DNA from: Pseudomonas sp. B21-056
GTDB lineage: Bacteria > Pseudomonadota > Gammaproteobacteria > Pseudomonadales > Pseudomonadaceae
Direction: 5' to 3'
DNA length: 64,000 nucleotides
NCBI RefSeq assembly: GCF_026016325.1
Contig: NZ_CP087203.1
Coordinates: 3,286,001-3,350,000 of the forward strand
Shown: positions 34,664 through 42,968 of the stretch, in pieces
How positions within the stretch are numbered: the stretch's first letter is position 1
How the letters are laid out: each line of letters begins with the position of its first letter
Notes under the pieces: generated by a model
The model's input: the letters and a program-made list of their open reading frames with translations, nothing else
Told to the model about the DNA's origin: nothing
Database searches by the model: none
Position numbers and translations under genes: made by a program

Positions 34664-35137
34664 ATGAGCGCCCTCAACATCAATGGCCGTGAATACACGG
34701 TCGACGTCGACCCTGGCACCCCGATTCTCTGGACATTGCGTGACACCCTGGGCATGACCGGCACCAAGTTCGGTTGTGGCGCAGCCTTGTGTGGCGCGTG
34801 CACGGTGCACCTGGATGGCCAGGCCATTCGATCCTGCGTGACGCCGGTCGCGGCCGCCGAAGGCAAGAAGATCACCACCATCGAAGCCGCCACTGACGGC
34901 AGCGACCCGGTCGGCACGGCGGTGCATGAGGCCTGGGTCAAGCATGACGTGGCGCAGTGTGGCTACTGCCAGAGCGGCCAGATCATGAGCGCGACCGCTT
35001 TCCTCAAGGCCCAGCCCAAGGGCGGGCAACCCAGCGCCGCCGAGATTGATTCGGCCATGGCCGGCAACATCTGCCGCTGCGGTACCTACGTCCGTATCCG
35101 TGCTGCCGTGGCCGATGCCGCCAAAGCCCTCGCCTGA
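34664..35137 (+). CDS. Molybdenum hydroxylase small [2Fe-2S] subunit (IorA-like)
   Basis: A 157-residue iron-sulfur subunit of the xanthine dehydrogenase family. The plant-type cluster ligands are Cys38, Cys43, Cys46 and Cys58 (FGCGAALCGAC). The second cluster uses QCGYCQSGQ and NICRCGTY. It passes electrons from the molybdenum site. The ATG at 34664 is used because the preceding in-frame sequence is not family-like. It is 12 bp before the large-subunit gene. The pair resembles isoquinoline 1-oxidoreductase and related periplasmic aldehyde oxidases, which lack a FAD subunit. Confidence 0.92.
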   Translation: MSALNINGREYTVDVDPGTPILWTLRDTLGMTGTKFGCGAALCGACTVHLDGQAIRSCVTPVAAAEGKKITTIEAATDGSDPVGTAVHEAWVKHDVAQCGYCQSGQIMSATAFLKAQPKGGQPSAAEIDSAMAGNICRCGTYVRIRAAVADAAKALA

Positions 35138-35149
35138 CCGGAGTACGCC

Positions 35150-37378
35150 ATGCTGAACGATATTTTCCCGGACGAGTTTCCTCGCCCCCTGCAATCGATC
35201 TTCACTGATGAGATGGACGGCCCCGCCGCATTCCCCCGGCGCAGCTTCCTCAAGATCGTCGGCATCGGCGGGCTGGCCTTGGGCGCATTTCCGCACCTGG
35301 CCCTGGCCCAGCAAGTTGGCGACGGCGCGCAAGGGCTCAAGCCGACCCAGCAACCGTCCGCATTCGTGCAGATCGCGCCCAACGGCGAGGTAACAGTCAC
35401 GATCAACCGCCTGGAGTTCGGCCAGGGCGTGCAGACCGGGCTGCCCATGATCCTTGCCGAAGAGCTCGACGCCGACTGGAACCTGGTGCGCACCCGCAAT
35501 GGCAGCAACGACGCGGCCTATCAGGATCCGAATTTCGGCATGCACCTCACCGGCGGCTCCAACTCGATCAAGAACAGCTACACCCAGTACCGCGAACTGG
35601 GCGCCCGTGCTCGCGCCATGTTGCTCGCCGCGGCGGCCGCGCGCTGGAACGTGGAGGTGGCGAGCCTGAGTACCCAGGCGAGTATGGTGCTCGGCCCGGG
35701 AGGCCGAAAAGCCAGCTACGGCGAACTCGCCGAAGCAGCGATGGCGCAGCCCGTACCGGAGAAAGTCACCCTCAAGGACCCCAAGGACTTTCGCATCATC
35801 GGCCAGGCCACGACGCGCATCGATGCCAAGGCCAAGAGCAGCGGCCGCCAGGATTTCGGCATCGACATGCACCTGCCCGGACAGCTCACTGCCGTGGTGG
35901 CCCGCCCTCCTGTATTCGGCGCCCGCATCGCCTCGCTGGATGACAGCGCGGCGCGAGCCATCAAGGGGGTGAAAGCGGTCTTGCGCGTGCCATTGGATGG
36001 CGGCGCCGAAGGTGTGGCGGTGGTCGCAGACGGCTACTGGCAGGCGAAAACGGGTCGCGATGCACTCAAGCTGCAATGGGATGCGTCCACAGTCGAGAAG
36101 GTCGACAGCGAACAGCAACTGGCTCAATACCGCGACCTGGCCAACCAGCCCGGCCCGCTTCATTTCGAGGCCGACATGACGCCGCTTGCCACGGCCCCGC
36201 ATCAATTGGAAGCCGAGGTCCTGTTCCCCTACCTTGCCCATGCGCCCATGGAGCCGTTGAACTGCACCGTGCAGGTTTCCGAGGATCGCGCCCAGTTGTG
36301 GGTCGGCACGCAGTTCCCCGGCGGCGACGGTATTGCCGCTGCACGGGTGTTGAATCTCAAGCCTGAGCAAGTCCAGGTGAATGTGCAGACGGCAGGCGGT
36401 GGCTTCGGTCGGCGTGGCGTGCCCAGCGGTGACTTCGTTGTCCTGGCGTGCGAGGTCGCCAAGGCTGCGCGCACCGCAGGGCTCGATGCTCCCATCCGTA
36501 CCCTGTGGAGCCGTGAAGACGACATCAAGGGCGGCTACTACCGTCCCATGCATTTGCATCGCGCCCGTATCGGCTTCGATGACGACGGCAACGTACTGGC
36601 CTGGGATCACGTCCTGGTCGGGCAATCGATCCTTGCCGGCACGATGTTCGGCGCTCGGGTGAAAAACGGCATCGACCCCACCGCCACGGAAGGCCTGCGC
36701 AATCCCTATCCACTGCCGATGCGCCTGACCGTGCATCACCCCAAGCTCAATGTACCGGTGTTGTGGTGGCGCAGCGTGGGCTCCACCCACACGGCTTTTG
36801 TCATGGAAACCTTGATCGATGAGATAGCGCGGACAACCCGGCAGGATCCCGTGGCCTATCGGATGAAACTGTTTGCCGATCAAAGCCCGCGCCATCGCGC
36901 CGCGCTGCAACTGGCGGTGGACAAAAGCGGCTATGGCAAGGATCCACTGCCCGACGGCCGGGCCTGGGGCGTGGCGGTGCACGAGTCATTCAGTTCGGTG
37001 GTGGCCTACGTGGTCCAGGCCTCGGTACAGAACGGCCGTCCGGTGCTGCATCAGGTGACCGCGGGCGTCCATTGCAACCTGGTCGTCAACCCGCGCAGCG
37101 TCGAGGCGCAGGTGCAAGGGGCGGCCCTCATGGGTTTATCCATGTGCCTGCCGGGCGGCGCCATCACCTTGAAGGACGGTGTCGTGCAACAAAGCAATTT
37201 CGCCGACTTCAGCGTGCCGCGCATCACCGACACACCGGAGTTTTCCATTCACATCGTACCCAGCGCCGAACCACCCACCGGCATGGGCGAGCCCGGCCTG
37301 CCGGCGTTGGCGCCGGCCTTTGCGAATGCGCTGGCGAGCCTGACGGGCAAGCCAGTGCGTCAGTTGCCGTTCCCATGA
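35150..37378 (+). CDS. Molybdenum hydroxylase large subunit (IorB-like), Tat-exported
   Basis: A 742-residue molybdopterin-binding subunit. A twin-arginine signal is visible: RR at residues 30-31 in FPRRSFLK, then a hydrophobic stretch ending LALAQQ near residue 54. The enzyme should therefore be folded with its cofactor and exported to the periplasm, carrying the small subunit along. Typical motifs include NRLEFGQGVQTGLPM near the start, TAGGGFGRRG in the centre and the C-terminal TGMGEPGLPALAPA. Substrates in the family are N-heterocycles or aldehydes. No cytochrome c subunit or XdhC-type maturation gene is present here. Confidence 0.9.
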   Translation: MLNDIFPDEFPRPLQSIFTDEMDGPAAFPRRSFLKIVGIGGLALGAFPHLALAQQVGDGAQGLKPTQQPSAFVQIAPNGEVTVTINRLEFGQGVQTGLPMILAEELDADWNLVRTRNGSNDAAYQDPNFGMHLTGGSNSIKNSYTQYRELGARARAMLLAAAAARWNVEVASLSTQASMVLGPGGRKASYGELAEAAMAQPVPEKVTLKDPKDFRIIGQATTRIDAKAKSSGRQDFGIDMHLPGQLTAVVARPPVFGARIASLDDSAARAIKGVKAVLRVPLDGGAEGVAVVADGYWQAKTGRDALKLQWDASTVEKVDSEQQLAQYRDLANQPGPLHFEADMTPLATAPHQLEAEVLFPYLAHAPMEPLNCTVQVSEDRAQLWVGTQFPGGDGIAAARVLNLKPEQVQVNVQTAGGGFGRRGVPSGDFVVLACEVAKAARTAGLDAPIRTLWSREDDIKGGYYRPMHLHRARIGFDDDGNVLAWDHVLVGQSILAGTMFGARVKNGIDPTATEGLRNPYPLPMRLTVHHPKLNVPVLWWRSVGSTHTAFVMETLIDEIARTTRQDPVAYRMKLFADQSPRHRAALQLAVDKSGYGKDPLPDGRAWGVAVHESFSSVVAYVVQASVQNGRPVLHQVTAGVHCNLVVNPRSVEAQVQGAALMGLSMCLPGGAITLKDGVVQQSNFADFSVPRITDTPEFSIHIVPSAEPPTGMGEPGLPALAPAFANALASLTGKPVRQLPFP

Positions 37379-37464
37379 TGCGTAGCGGCAGGCGCAGATT
37401 GCTGCACCCGGTGCCAGAATGAACTGCACCGCCCCTGACTGGTGCCCACTGACCTGATCCTTAA

Positions 37465-37495
37465 AACTCCCAGCACAAACAACGTGCCGGGAGTT
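37465..37495 (+). promoter_or_regulatory. Hairpin that masks the Shine-Dalgarno of the quinone oxidoreductase gene
   Basis: AACTCCC-A-GCAC (37465-37476) pairs with GTGC-C-GGGAGTT (37484-37495): 11 base pairs, one mismatch, a 7-base AAACAAC loop. The GGGAG ribosome site at 37489-37493 lies inside the 3' arm, six bases before the ATG at 37500. There is no T tract. Translational control or a non-canonical terminator are both possible. Confidence 0.6.
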
Positions 37496-37499
37496 CCAC

Positions 37500-38474
37500 A
37501 TGGTCAGCATTGTCACCCTTCAACAAACAGGCGGGCCCGAGGTTCTGCGGCTCGGTGAAACCGCCCCGCAGTTACCGGGCCCCGGAGAAGTCTGGCTCGA
37601 ACAGTCGGCCATAGGGGTCAACCCTCTGGACGTGAGCCAGCGTGTCGGCGCAGTGCGGGTGCCCCTGCCCTGCGGACTCGGCCTGGAAGGGGCCGGGACT
37701 GTTGCGGCGGTCGGCCCGGGGGTCGTCGAGGTCGCCGTGGGTGACCGGGTCGCCTACGCCACGGGCCCCCTCGGTGCTTATGCCAGCGGACGCCTCTACC
37801 CGGCAAACCGACTGGTGAAAATTGCCGATGACGTTGGTTTCGATGAGGCGGCCGCCGTGCTGTTCAAAGGCATTACCGCGCACTATCTGCTGAAGACGAC
37901 ATACCCCGTCGGTCCAGGCGTCAGGGTGCTGCTGTACGGTGCTGCCGGGGCGCTGGGACAGATCATGGTGCCATGGGCCAAACACCTTGGCGCCTTCGTG
38001 ATAGGCGTCGTTTCCAAGCCAGAGAGTGTCGAGCGTGCCAGGGCGGCCGGTTGTGACGAGGTGCTGGTGTTCGACGCCGCGACGCTCGCCACCGAGGTGG
38101 CCCGGATCACCGACGGGCAAAAGGTCGATGTCGTGTATGACCCCATCGGACGAGTTTCTTTCGAAGCGTCCCTCGACAGCCTGCGTCCACGAGGACTGAT
38201 GGTATCGTTCGGCATGACCTCCGGCGCACCGACGGCTGTGGAACTGAGCACCCTCAACGCCAAAGGCTCGCTGTTCCTGACCCGACCGTCCCTCGCCGCC
38301 CACACGGCCAACACCCAGGAGTATCAGCAGCGCGCCAACGATGTGCTGCGTGCAGTCACCGACGGTATCATCACGCCTGCGCTCTGGCGTCGCTACCCAT
38401 TGGCGGATGCTGCCCTCGCCCACGCCGATCTGGAAAGCGGGCTGTCACAGGGTGCTATCGTCCTCAATCCATGA
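37500..38474 (+). CDS. Zinc-independent quinone oxidoreductase (MDR superfamily)
   Basis: A 324-residue NADPH:quinone reductase-like enzyme. The GroES-like N-terminal domain (VWLEQSAIGVNPLDVSQRVG) is followed by a Rossmann domain with VLLYGAAGALGQ, in place of the usual AAxGGVG motif. It lacks the catalytic zinc cysteines. It would reduce quinones or enones with NADPH. Its ribosome site is buried in a hairpin. The LysR gene 22 bp downstream is on the same strand and may regulate it. Confidence 0.88.
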   Translation: MVSIVTLQQTGGPEVLRLGETAPQLPGPGEVWLEQSAIGVNPLDVSQRVGAVRVPLPCGLGLEGAGTVAAVGPGVVEVAVGDRVAYATGPLGAYASGRLYPANRLVKIADDVGFDEAAAVLFKGITAHYLLKTTYPVGPGVRVLLYGAAGALGQIMVPWAKHLGAFVIGVVSKPESVERARAAGCDEVLVFDAATLATEVARITDGQKVDVVYDPIGRVSFEASLDSLRPRGLMVSFGMTSGAPTAVELSTLNAKGSLFLTRPSLAAHTANTQEYQQRANDVLRAVTDGIITPALWRRYPLADAALAHADLESGLSQGAIVLNP

Positions 38475-38496
38475 ATCCAGAGAGGTATGCCGTTGC

Positions 38497-39441
38497 ATGG
38501 ACCTGCTCGATAGCCGACAGGCTGACGAACTCGCGACACTCCTCGCGCTCTCCGAGCACGGCTCCTTTGCCGCCGCCGGACGGGTGCTGCAACGGCATCC
38601 GTCGGTGTTGTCAAAACGCCTGGGGGCAATGGAGGCGCGCCTGGGCATCCGCCTGGTGGAACGTACCACGCGGCAGCTGCGTTTTACCGATGAAGGCGAA
38701 CGCCTGGTGGAGCGGCTTCGTCATGCCGTGAGCCTGATTGCCCAAGCGGAGCAGGAGGCGGCATTGGGTGCGGCACAGGTCAGGGGGCGCTTGCGCATCG
38801 CCTTACCGGCGGCAATGGGACGGCTGTGGCTCAGTCCGATGGTCTCGGCCTTTTCCCTGGCCTATCCCGACGTTTCGCTGGAGGTGGAGTATGCGGAGCG
38901 ATTCGTCGATATCGTCGCCGAGGGGTTCGATGCGGCGATTCGGATCGGTGAGCTCCCGGACAGCCGACTGGTCGCCAGGAAGCTGTGCGAACACCTCCGG
39001 ATCCTCTGTGCCGCACCCGCCTACCTCGCTCGTCACGGCGAACCGAAGACCCCCGCAGACCTGGAGCATCACAACAGCCTCGGCTTCACCGGGCTGCATT
39101 CATATCCGGAATGGAAACTGGCAGGCAAGGACGATCAAGTCACCGTCAGGCTGCGCAGCAGCCTGGTCAGCAACGACAACGAGGCCCTGCTGTCCGCTGC
39201 GCGCATGGGGCTGGGCATCATTGCCGGTGGTGAATGGCTGATGACGCGGGACATCCAGTCCGGCAATCTGGTCCGGGTCCTGCCCGACTGGCAGCTCGAC
39301 GCGGACGCCGGCGTTTACCTGGTACGCCCGTCCGCCCGGTACAACGCGGCAGCGACCATGGCGTTCAAGCACTGGATGGAGACGGAGTTTGCGCAAGGGG
39401 CGCCCTGGGATTTGTCTGGATCCGCGGATGTCGCTCACTGA
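38497..39441 (+). CDS. LysR-family transcriptional regulator
   Basis: A 314-residue LysR protein. The winged helix reads LATLLALSEHGSFAAAGRVLQRHPSVLSKRLGAMEARLG; the effector domain (RLRIALPAAMGRLWLSPMV...) follows. I use the ATG at 38497, which gives the standard N-terminus. It follows the quinone oxidoreductase gene and faces the HNH gene; its stop lies about 60 bp from that gene's stop. It marks the left chromosomal border of the ATPase-HNH cassette. Confidence 0.9.
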   Translation: MDLLDSRQADELATLLALSEHGSFAAAGRVLQRHPSVLSKRLGAMEARLGIRLVERTTRQLRFTDEGERLVERLRHAVSLIAQAEQEAALGAAQVRGRLRIALPAAMGRLWLSPMVSAFSLAYPDVSLEVEYAERFVDIVAEGFDAAIRIGELPDSRLVARKLCEHLRILCAAPAYLARHGEPKTPADLEHHNSLGFTGLHSYPEWKLAGKDDQVTVRLRSSLVSNDNEALLSAARMGLGIIAGGEWLMTRDIQSGNLVRVLPDWQLDADAGVYLVRPSARYNAAATMAFKHWMETEFAQGAPWDLSGSADVAH

Positions 39442-39490
39442 TTCAGGATTTCCTCCCGTAGTGCGTCAACGAAACGGTCGAGATTGCTTC

Positions 39491-39512
39491 CAGGCTTAAC
39501 CCCTTAAGCCTG
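39491..39512. terminator. Perfect palindrome at the 3' end of the HNH gene
   Basis: CAGGCTTAA (39491-39499) and TTAAGCCTG (39504-39512) form a 9-bp perfect stem with a 4-base loop that includes the HNH stop codon. There is no clear T tract, so it may be a weak bidirectional terminator or simply a stable 3' end. Confidence 0.5.
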
Positions 39513-40163
39513 TATACGCGGCGCGGCTCCCTGAGCCTCAATTTCCATCGCAAGGAAAGGTGCTCGCCGACGTAAATACTCCAGCGAGATGTCGCCCTCA
39601 GCAAATGCCGTTGCATAGTCTTCGCGAACCTTCAGGCACTCCCGGTCGTTAAGCTTCAGACGCGTGATGGTGGCAATCACGCGAGCACTGACAGCGGGAT
39701 CAAGGTCAATCCCCGGAATAACCTGATAACCAATCAGTTCGAGGCGGAACCATCCTTCTTCGACCTCGAAAGGATCCAGGACATCCTGATAATGATTTTT
39801 TCGAGTGTTCATTAATGTGCAGGCCAGCCGATAGTTGTTCCACTCATAGATATCCTGCCAAGCCCTGGATTTGGGCAGCATATGGTCCACCGAACCACCA
39901 CCGGTGACACGCTCGATATAAATGCAAACATACGCGCAGAGTCGACCGTACGCGTCCATCAAATCTGGTAAGGCCTCTGTCCACAAAGGTGGGAACTTGT
40001 CGGCTGGAATGTCTTCCGGTACGTCGGCCAACTGTTTCCTGGGGCGCCCTCTGCGTTTGGGCAGATTGGGTTCTCCAACCAGTTCGGCAATAGCCCGAAG
40101 CCCCGGCGTTCTTACTAATCCTTCGAAGGTTTCCGGCTCATCTGCGCATTCAACTCTGATCAT
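39504..40163 (-). CDS. HNH endonuclease, partner of the adjacent ATPase (PtuB-like)
   Basis: A 219-residue protein. The nuclease core is D93-H94 in SVDHMLPKS, N109-N110 in EWNNYRLAC and N119/K122 in LMNTRKN, the DH...N...N/K arrangement of HNH enzymes and close to the 'DHxxPKS...NY..AC..CN..K' pattern of PtuB-type proteins. One expected zinc cysteine is Met118; C76 and C80 lie upstream. Residues 36-43 (KRRGRPRK) look like an AT-hook, suggesting minor-groove DNA contact. The start codon overlaps the ATPase stop (40160-40163). A DNA- or RNA-cutting effector controlled by the ATPase is the likely role; the anti-phage function is inferred. Confidence 0.8.
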   Translation of the reverse strand: MIRVECADEPETFEGLVRTPGLRAIAELVGEPNLPKRRGRPRKQLADVPEDIPADKFPPLWTEALPDLMDAYGRLCAYVCIYIERVTGGGSVDHMLPKSRAWQDIYEWNNYRLACTLMNTRKNHYQDVLDPFEVEEGWFRLELIGYQVIPGIDLDPAVSARVIATITRLKLNDRECLKVREDYATAFAEGDISLEYLRRRAPFLAMEIEAQGAAPRIQA

Positions 40164-41467
40164 GCGCCGCCCACCTGCTGCTCGCGGAAATGGCTCCAGC
40201 GTATCCAGAAAGAATCAACATCACTCAGGCTGCCTCGCAGCGCTGAGTCGATTTCTCTCAAAGTGCTCTGCTGACCTGCCGTCAGGGGCTTTTGCTGAGA
40301 AGTCACCTCCCGCAAAAAAGTCCGAGCCCGCTCCAATGCTTCCTCGGCGGCGATAGAACCTGGTTCCTTCAGATTGAATACCTCCGACGATAACCAGGCG
40401 TTGACGTCGCCCTTACGCGAATAAGGATAGAGAGAAGCCTGGACCTCATTCCCAACCAGATCGAAGTCCCAGATACAGTCGCGTTCGTTGTCAAACTCTG
40501 GTTCGACAGAGGCCAATACCAAAGGTGAATGGGTTGCAGCCAACAGTTGAACAGGCACATCACGAGTGCCAGTTAGTGCATTCATGACATTCAGCAAGGC
40601 AGGAACAATACGACGCTGCCATTGCGGGTGCAGATGGCACTCAATTTCGTCGATCAGAAAAATAATCTCTCTTGCCGCTGGTACTCGATACCGTTCATAA
40701 GCGAGTTGATGCTCCCGCCAGGTCCATACCAGCAGATAGGCCAGAGCGGCAATACGACGCATCCCCGCAGAGGCCTGAGTCAACGGTACATCTTGTCCAT
40801 AGGGCATACGCAATGAAGGAATATCCCTGACGCTGTCACCCACGCGCATTGGCTCCCCAGGTCGCATCTTTTCCACTCCGGAGGGCGAAAGTGCATCCAG
40901 CACCTTTACCAGATCGTCAAAAGCGGGTTTAGCACCTTCTTGCCATAAAACCCAATCACTGATCAGTCCATTGCACAGCTGGGTTTTTCCGTCACTGGAA
41001 AGAAGTCCGTTCCAGACGGCGTCAGGTGAAAAATCGAAGCTCCGCGGTCGGTTCGGCGCCGCTGTCTCTCCCTTATCACCCTTCCAATAGTTACGAGCCG
41101 GGTCCCAGACAGAGAAACTTCCGTCAACGCCTGCATAAATCACCACCCCCGGAATCGCTGGGCGGCTCTGCTTGACTGACCATTGCTGGGTACCATGGTC
41201 AAAGTTACTTTTGTAGGAAAAATCACCCGTACTGCCTTTGTAGCAGTAGGCGATGCTCGATTCTCTGGCATTCTTACGGGGAGTGGCGATCCCTTCTCTG
41301 GGCCAGGTGCGGGTAAGTGACCACCAGGCAATATCCAGCACAAAACTCTTGCCCAGGCCATTGTCCCCAGTCAAGAAATTGAGGCGCGACTTGAAGTCTA
41401 TGGCGAGCTTCTCAGCAGGACCAACACCTTCGAACGTCAGGTTTTTAAGCACGGGTAGAGTCTCCAA
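40160..41467 (-). CDS. AAA/ABC-type ATPase of a two-gene ATPase-HNH cassette (PtuA-like)
   Basis: A 435-residue SMC/OLD-type ATPase. Walker A is GDNGLGKS at 34-41, the ABC-like signature is TQASAGMRR near 232, Walker B is FLIDEIECHLHPQWQ near 265, and the histidine switch is AATHSPLVLAS near 308. There is no TOPRIM domain, so nuclease activity must come from the downstream HNH protein, whose gene overlaps by four bases. The combination parallels PtuA-PtuB of Septu and the effector pair of type I-A retrons; no retron reverse transcriptase or ncRNA is nearby. Base composition is lower in G+C than in flanking genes, which suggests horizontal acquisition. It is shorter than the PtuA proteins I recall. 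Confidence 0.82.
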   Translation of the reverse strand: METLPVLKNLTFEGVGPAEKLAIDFKSRLNFLTGDNGLGKSFVLDIAWWSLTRTWPREGIATPRKNARESSIAYCYKGSTGDFSYKSNFDHGTQQWSVKQSRPAIPGVVIYAGVDGSFSVWDPARNYWKGDKGETAAPNRPRSFDFSPDAVWNGLLSSDGKTQLCNGLISDWVLWQEGAKPAFDDLVKVLDALSPSGVEKMRPGEPMRVGDSVRDIPSLRMPYGQDVPLTQASAGMRRIAALAYLLVWTWREHQLAYERYRVPAAREIIFLIDEIECHLHPQWQRRIVPALLNVMNALTGTRDVPVQLLAATHSPLVLASVEPEFDNERDCIWDFDLVGNEVQASLYPYSRKGDVNAWLSSEVFNLKEPGSIAAEEALERARTFLREVTSQQKPLTAGQQSTLREIDSALRGSLSDVDSFWIRWSHFREQQVGGA

Positions 41468-41710
41468 TCATTCGGGCGCCACGAACAGCCGCAGTGATAC
41501 TCCACGGTCTAGCGGGTTTCGGAGAACAATCATACTAGGCAGCTGTGCCTATTCCTAAGCAATCGTTCGCATCCTCTGCGCGGCGCTTCCTACTGATACG
41601 TAGATATGGCTATCCGTTTTGCTGGTGGGCCACAGTGCGGAGCCGATGTTCCCACAGAATCTTTGCTCTATCATGCTCACCATCTCACTTCCCTGACTGA
41701 TGGAACGACC

Positions 41711-42859
41711 ATGACTTTCGATTTCGACTCAGTGTTCGAGCGCCACGGTACCGGCAGCACCAAATGGAGTCGCTACCCGGCCGATATATTGCCCATGTGG
41801 GTGGCCGATATGGACTTCGCTGCCCCGCCCGTGGTCATCGATGCGCTGCGCAAACGCCTCGAGCATCCGATGCTTGGCTACAGCGTGGCCCAGGACAGTC
41901 TGCGTGCGGCCATCGTCGCCGATCTCTGGAACAAGTACGCCTGGCGCGTCGAGCCCCAGCAGATCGTGTTCCTGCCGGGGGTGGAGCCGGGTTTCAACAT
42001 GGCCCTGCATGGGTTGGTGGCGCCGCAGCAGAATGTCGTGGTGCAGGTGCCCAATTACCCGCCGCTGCGCAATGCGCCGGGGCACTGGCAGTTGAACAAG
42101 GTGGAATTGCCGTTCGACCCGGTCAACGGCGGGTTCCGCACGCCCCTTGCAGCGTTGCGCGAGGCCTTGCACGGTGGTGGCGCCCTGCTGCTGAGCAATC
42201 CCCACAACCCGCTGGGCAAGGTGTTCGACCGGGAAGAGCTCAAGGCCGTGGCGGACATCTGCCTGGAGCAGGACGCCTGGATCATCTCCGACGAGATCCA
42301 TGCCGAGCTGTGTTTCGACGGCCGGGTGCACATTCCCACCGCCACCCTCAGCCCGGACATCGCCGAGCGCACCATCACCCTGATGTCCGCCAGCAAGGCC
42401 TACAACATCGCCGGGCTGAAAACCTCGTTCGCCATTATCCAGAACGCCAAGGTGCGTGAGCGGGTCAACAATGCCCGGGCCGGCATGGTCGACAGCGTCA
42501 ATGCCCTGGGTCTGGAGGCGACCCGGGCGGCCTACAGCGAGGGCGGTCCATGGCTCGAAGCGTTGAAGGCGTATCTGCAAGCCAACCGCGATTACCTGGT
42601 CAATGCGGTGCAGAGCCGCTTGCCCGGCATCACCATGAACGTGCCCCAGGGTACCTACCTGGCGTGGCTGGACTGTTCGGGGTTGGGGTTGGCCGACCCG
42701 CAAGCGTTCTTCCTCAATGAGGCCAAGGTGGGGCTCAGCGCCGGCCTGGATTTTGGCGACGATGCCCAACAGTTCGTGCGCCTGAACTTCGGCTGCCCGC
42801 GGGCGCTGCTGGAGGAAGGGATTGCGCGGATGGAAAAAAGCCTGAAGGCACGGCGCTGA
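41711..42859 (+). CDS. PatB/MalY-type PLP aminotransferase, putative C-S lyase
   Basis: A 382-residue fold-type I PLP enzyme. The N-terminal RYPADILPMWVADMDF segment is characteristic of the MalY/PatB branch; Lys229 in SASKAYNIAGLK binds PLP; LSNPHNPLGK and ISDEIHAEL provide the other cofactor contacts. MalY/PatB proteins usually act as cystathionine beta-lyases or cysteine-S-conjugate lyases. The ATG at 41711 gives the standard start. It is monocistronic, flanked by the ATPase gene in the opposite direction and a REP hairpin downstream. Confidence 0.87.
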   Translation: MTFDFDSVFERHGTGSTKWSRYPADILPMWVADMDFAAPPVVIDALRKRLEHPMLGYSVAQDSLRAAIVADLWNKYAWRVEPQQIVFLPGVEPGFNMALHGLVAPQQNVVVQVPNYPPLRNAPGHWQLNKVELPFDPVNGGFRTPLAALREALHGGGALLLSNPHNPLGKVFDREELKAVADICLEQDAWIISDEIHAELCFDGRVHIPTATLSPDIAERTITLMSASKAYNIAGLKTSFAIIQNAKVRERVNNARAGMVDSVNALGLEATRAAYSEGGPWLEALKAYLQANRDYLVNAVQSRLPGITMNVPQGTYLAWLDCSGLGLADPQAFFLNEAKVGLSAGLDFGDDAQQFVRLNFGCPRALLEEGIARMEKSLKARR

Positions 42860-42906
42860 TTATTGAAACAGGCTGTGGCAAGGGATGTATCTGTAGAAGG
42901 ATGTCC

Positions 42907-42936
42907 TGTGGCGAGGGGATAAACCCCCTCGCCACA
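42907..42936. repeat. Single REP hairpin (GAGGGGATAAACCCCCTC)
   Basis: TGTGGCGAGGGG and CCCCTCGCCACA are inverted arms almost touching, a minimal version of the REPIN class seen at 3257. It lies between the convergent PatB-type and VOC genes and could serve as their shared transcript end. Confidence 0.8.
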
Positions 42937-42968
42937 GATGATCCCTCTTGCCACAGTTGGATCAGTGG

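Noticed and set aside
34469..36982. 837-codon open frame on the minus strand
   Set aside because: It lies antisense to the molybdenum hydroxylase genes, shows no domain, is His/Arg/Gly rich, and is explained by third-position G+C bias.
39504..41467. Retron with ATPase-HNH effectors
   Set aside because: No reverse transcriptase gene or msr-msd-like RNA region flanks the pair; adjacent genes are an ordinary LysR regulator and a PLP enzyme.
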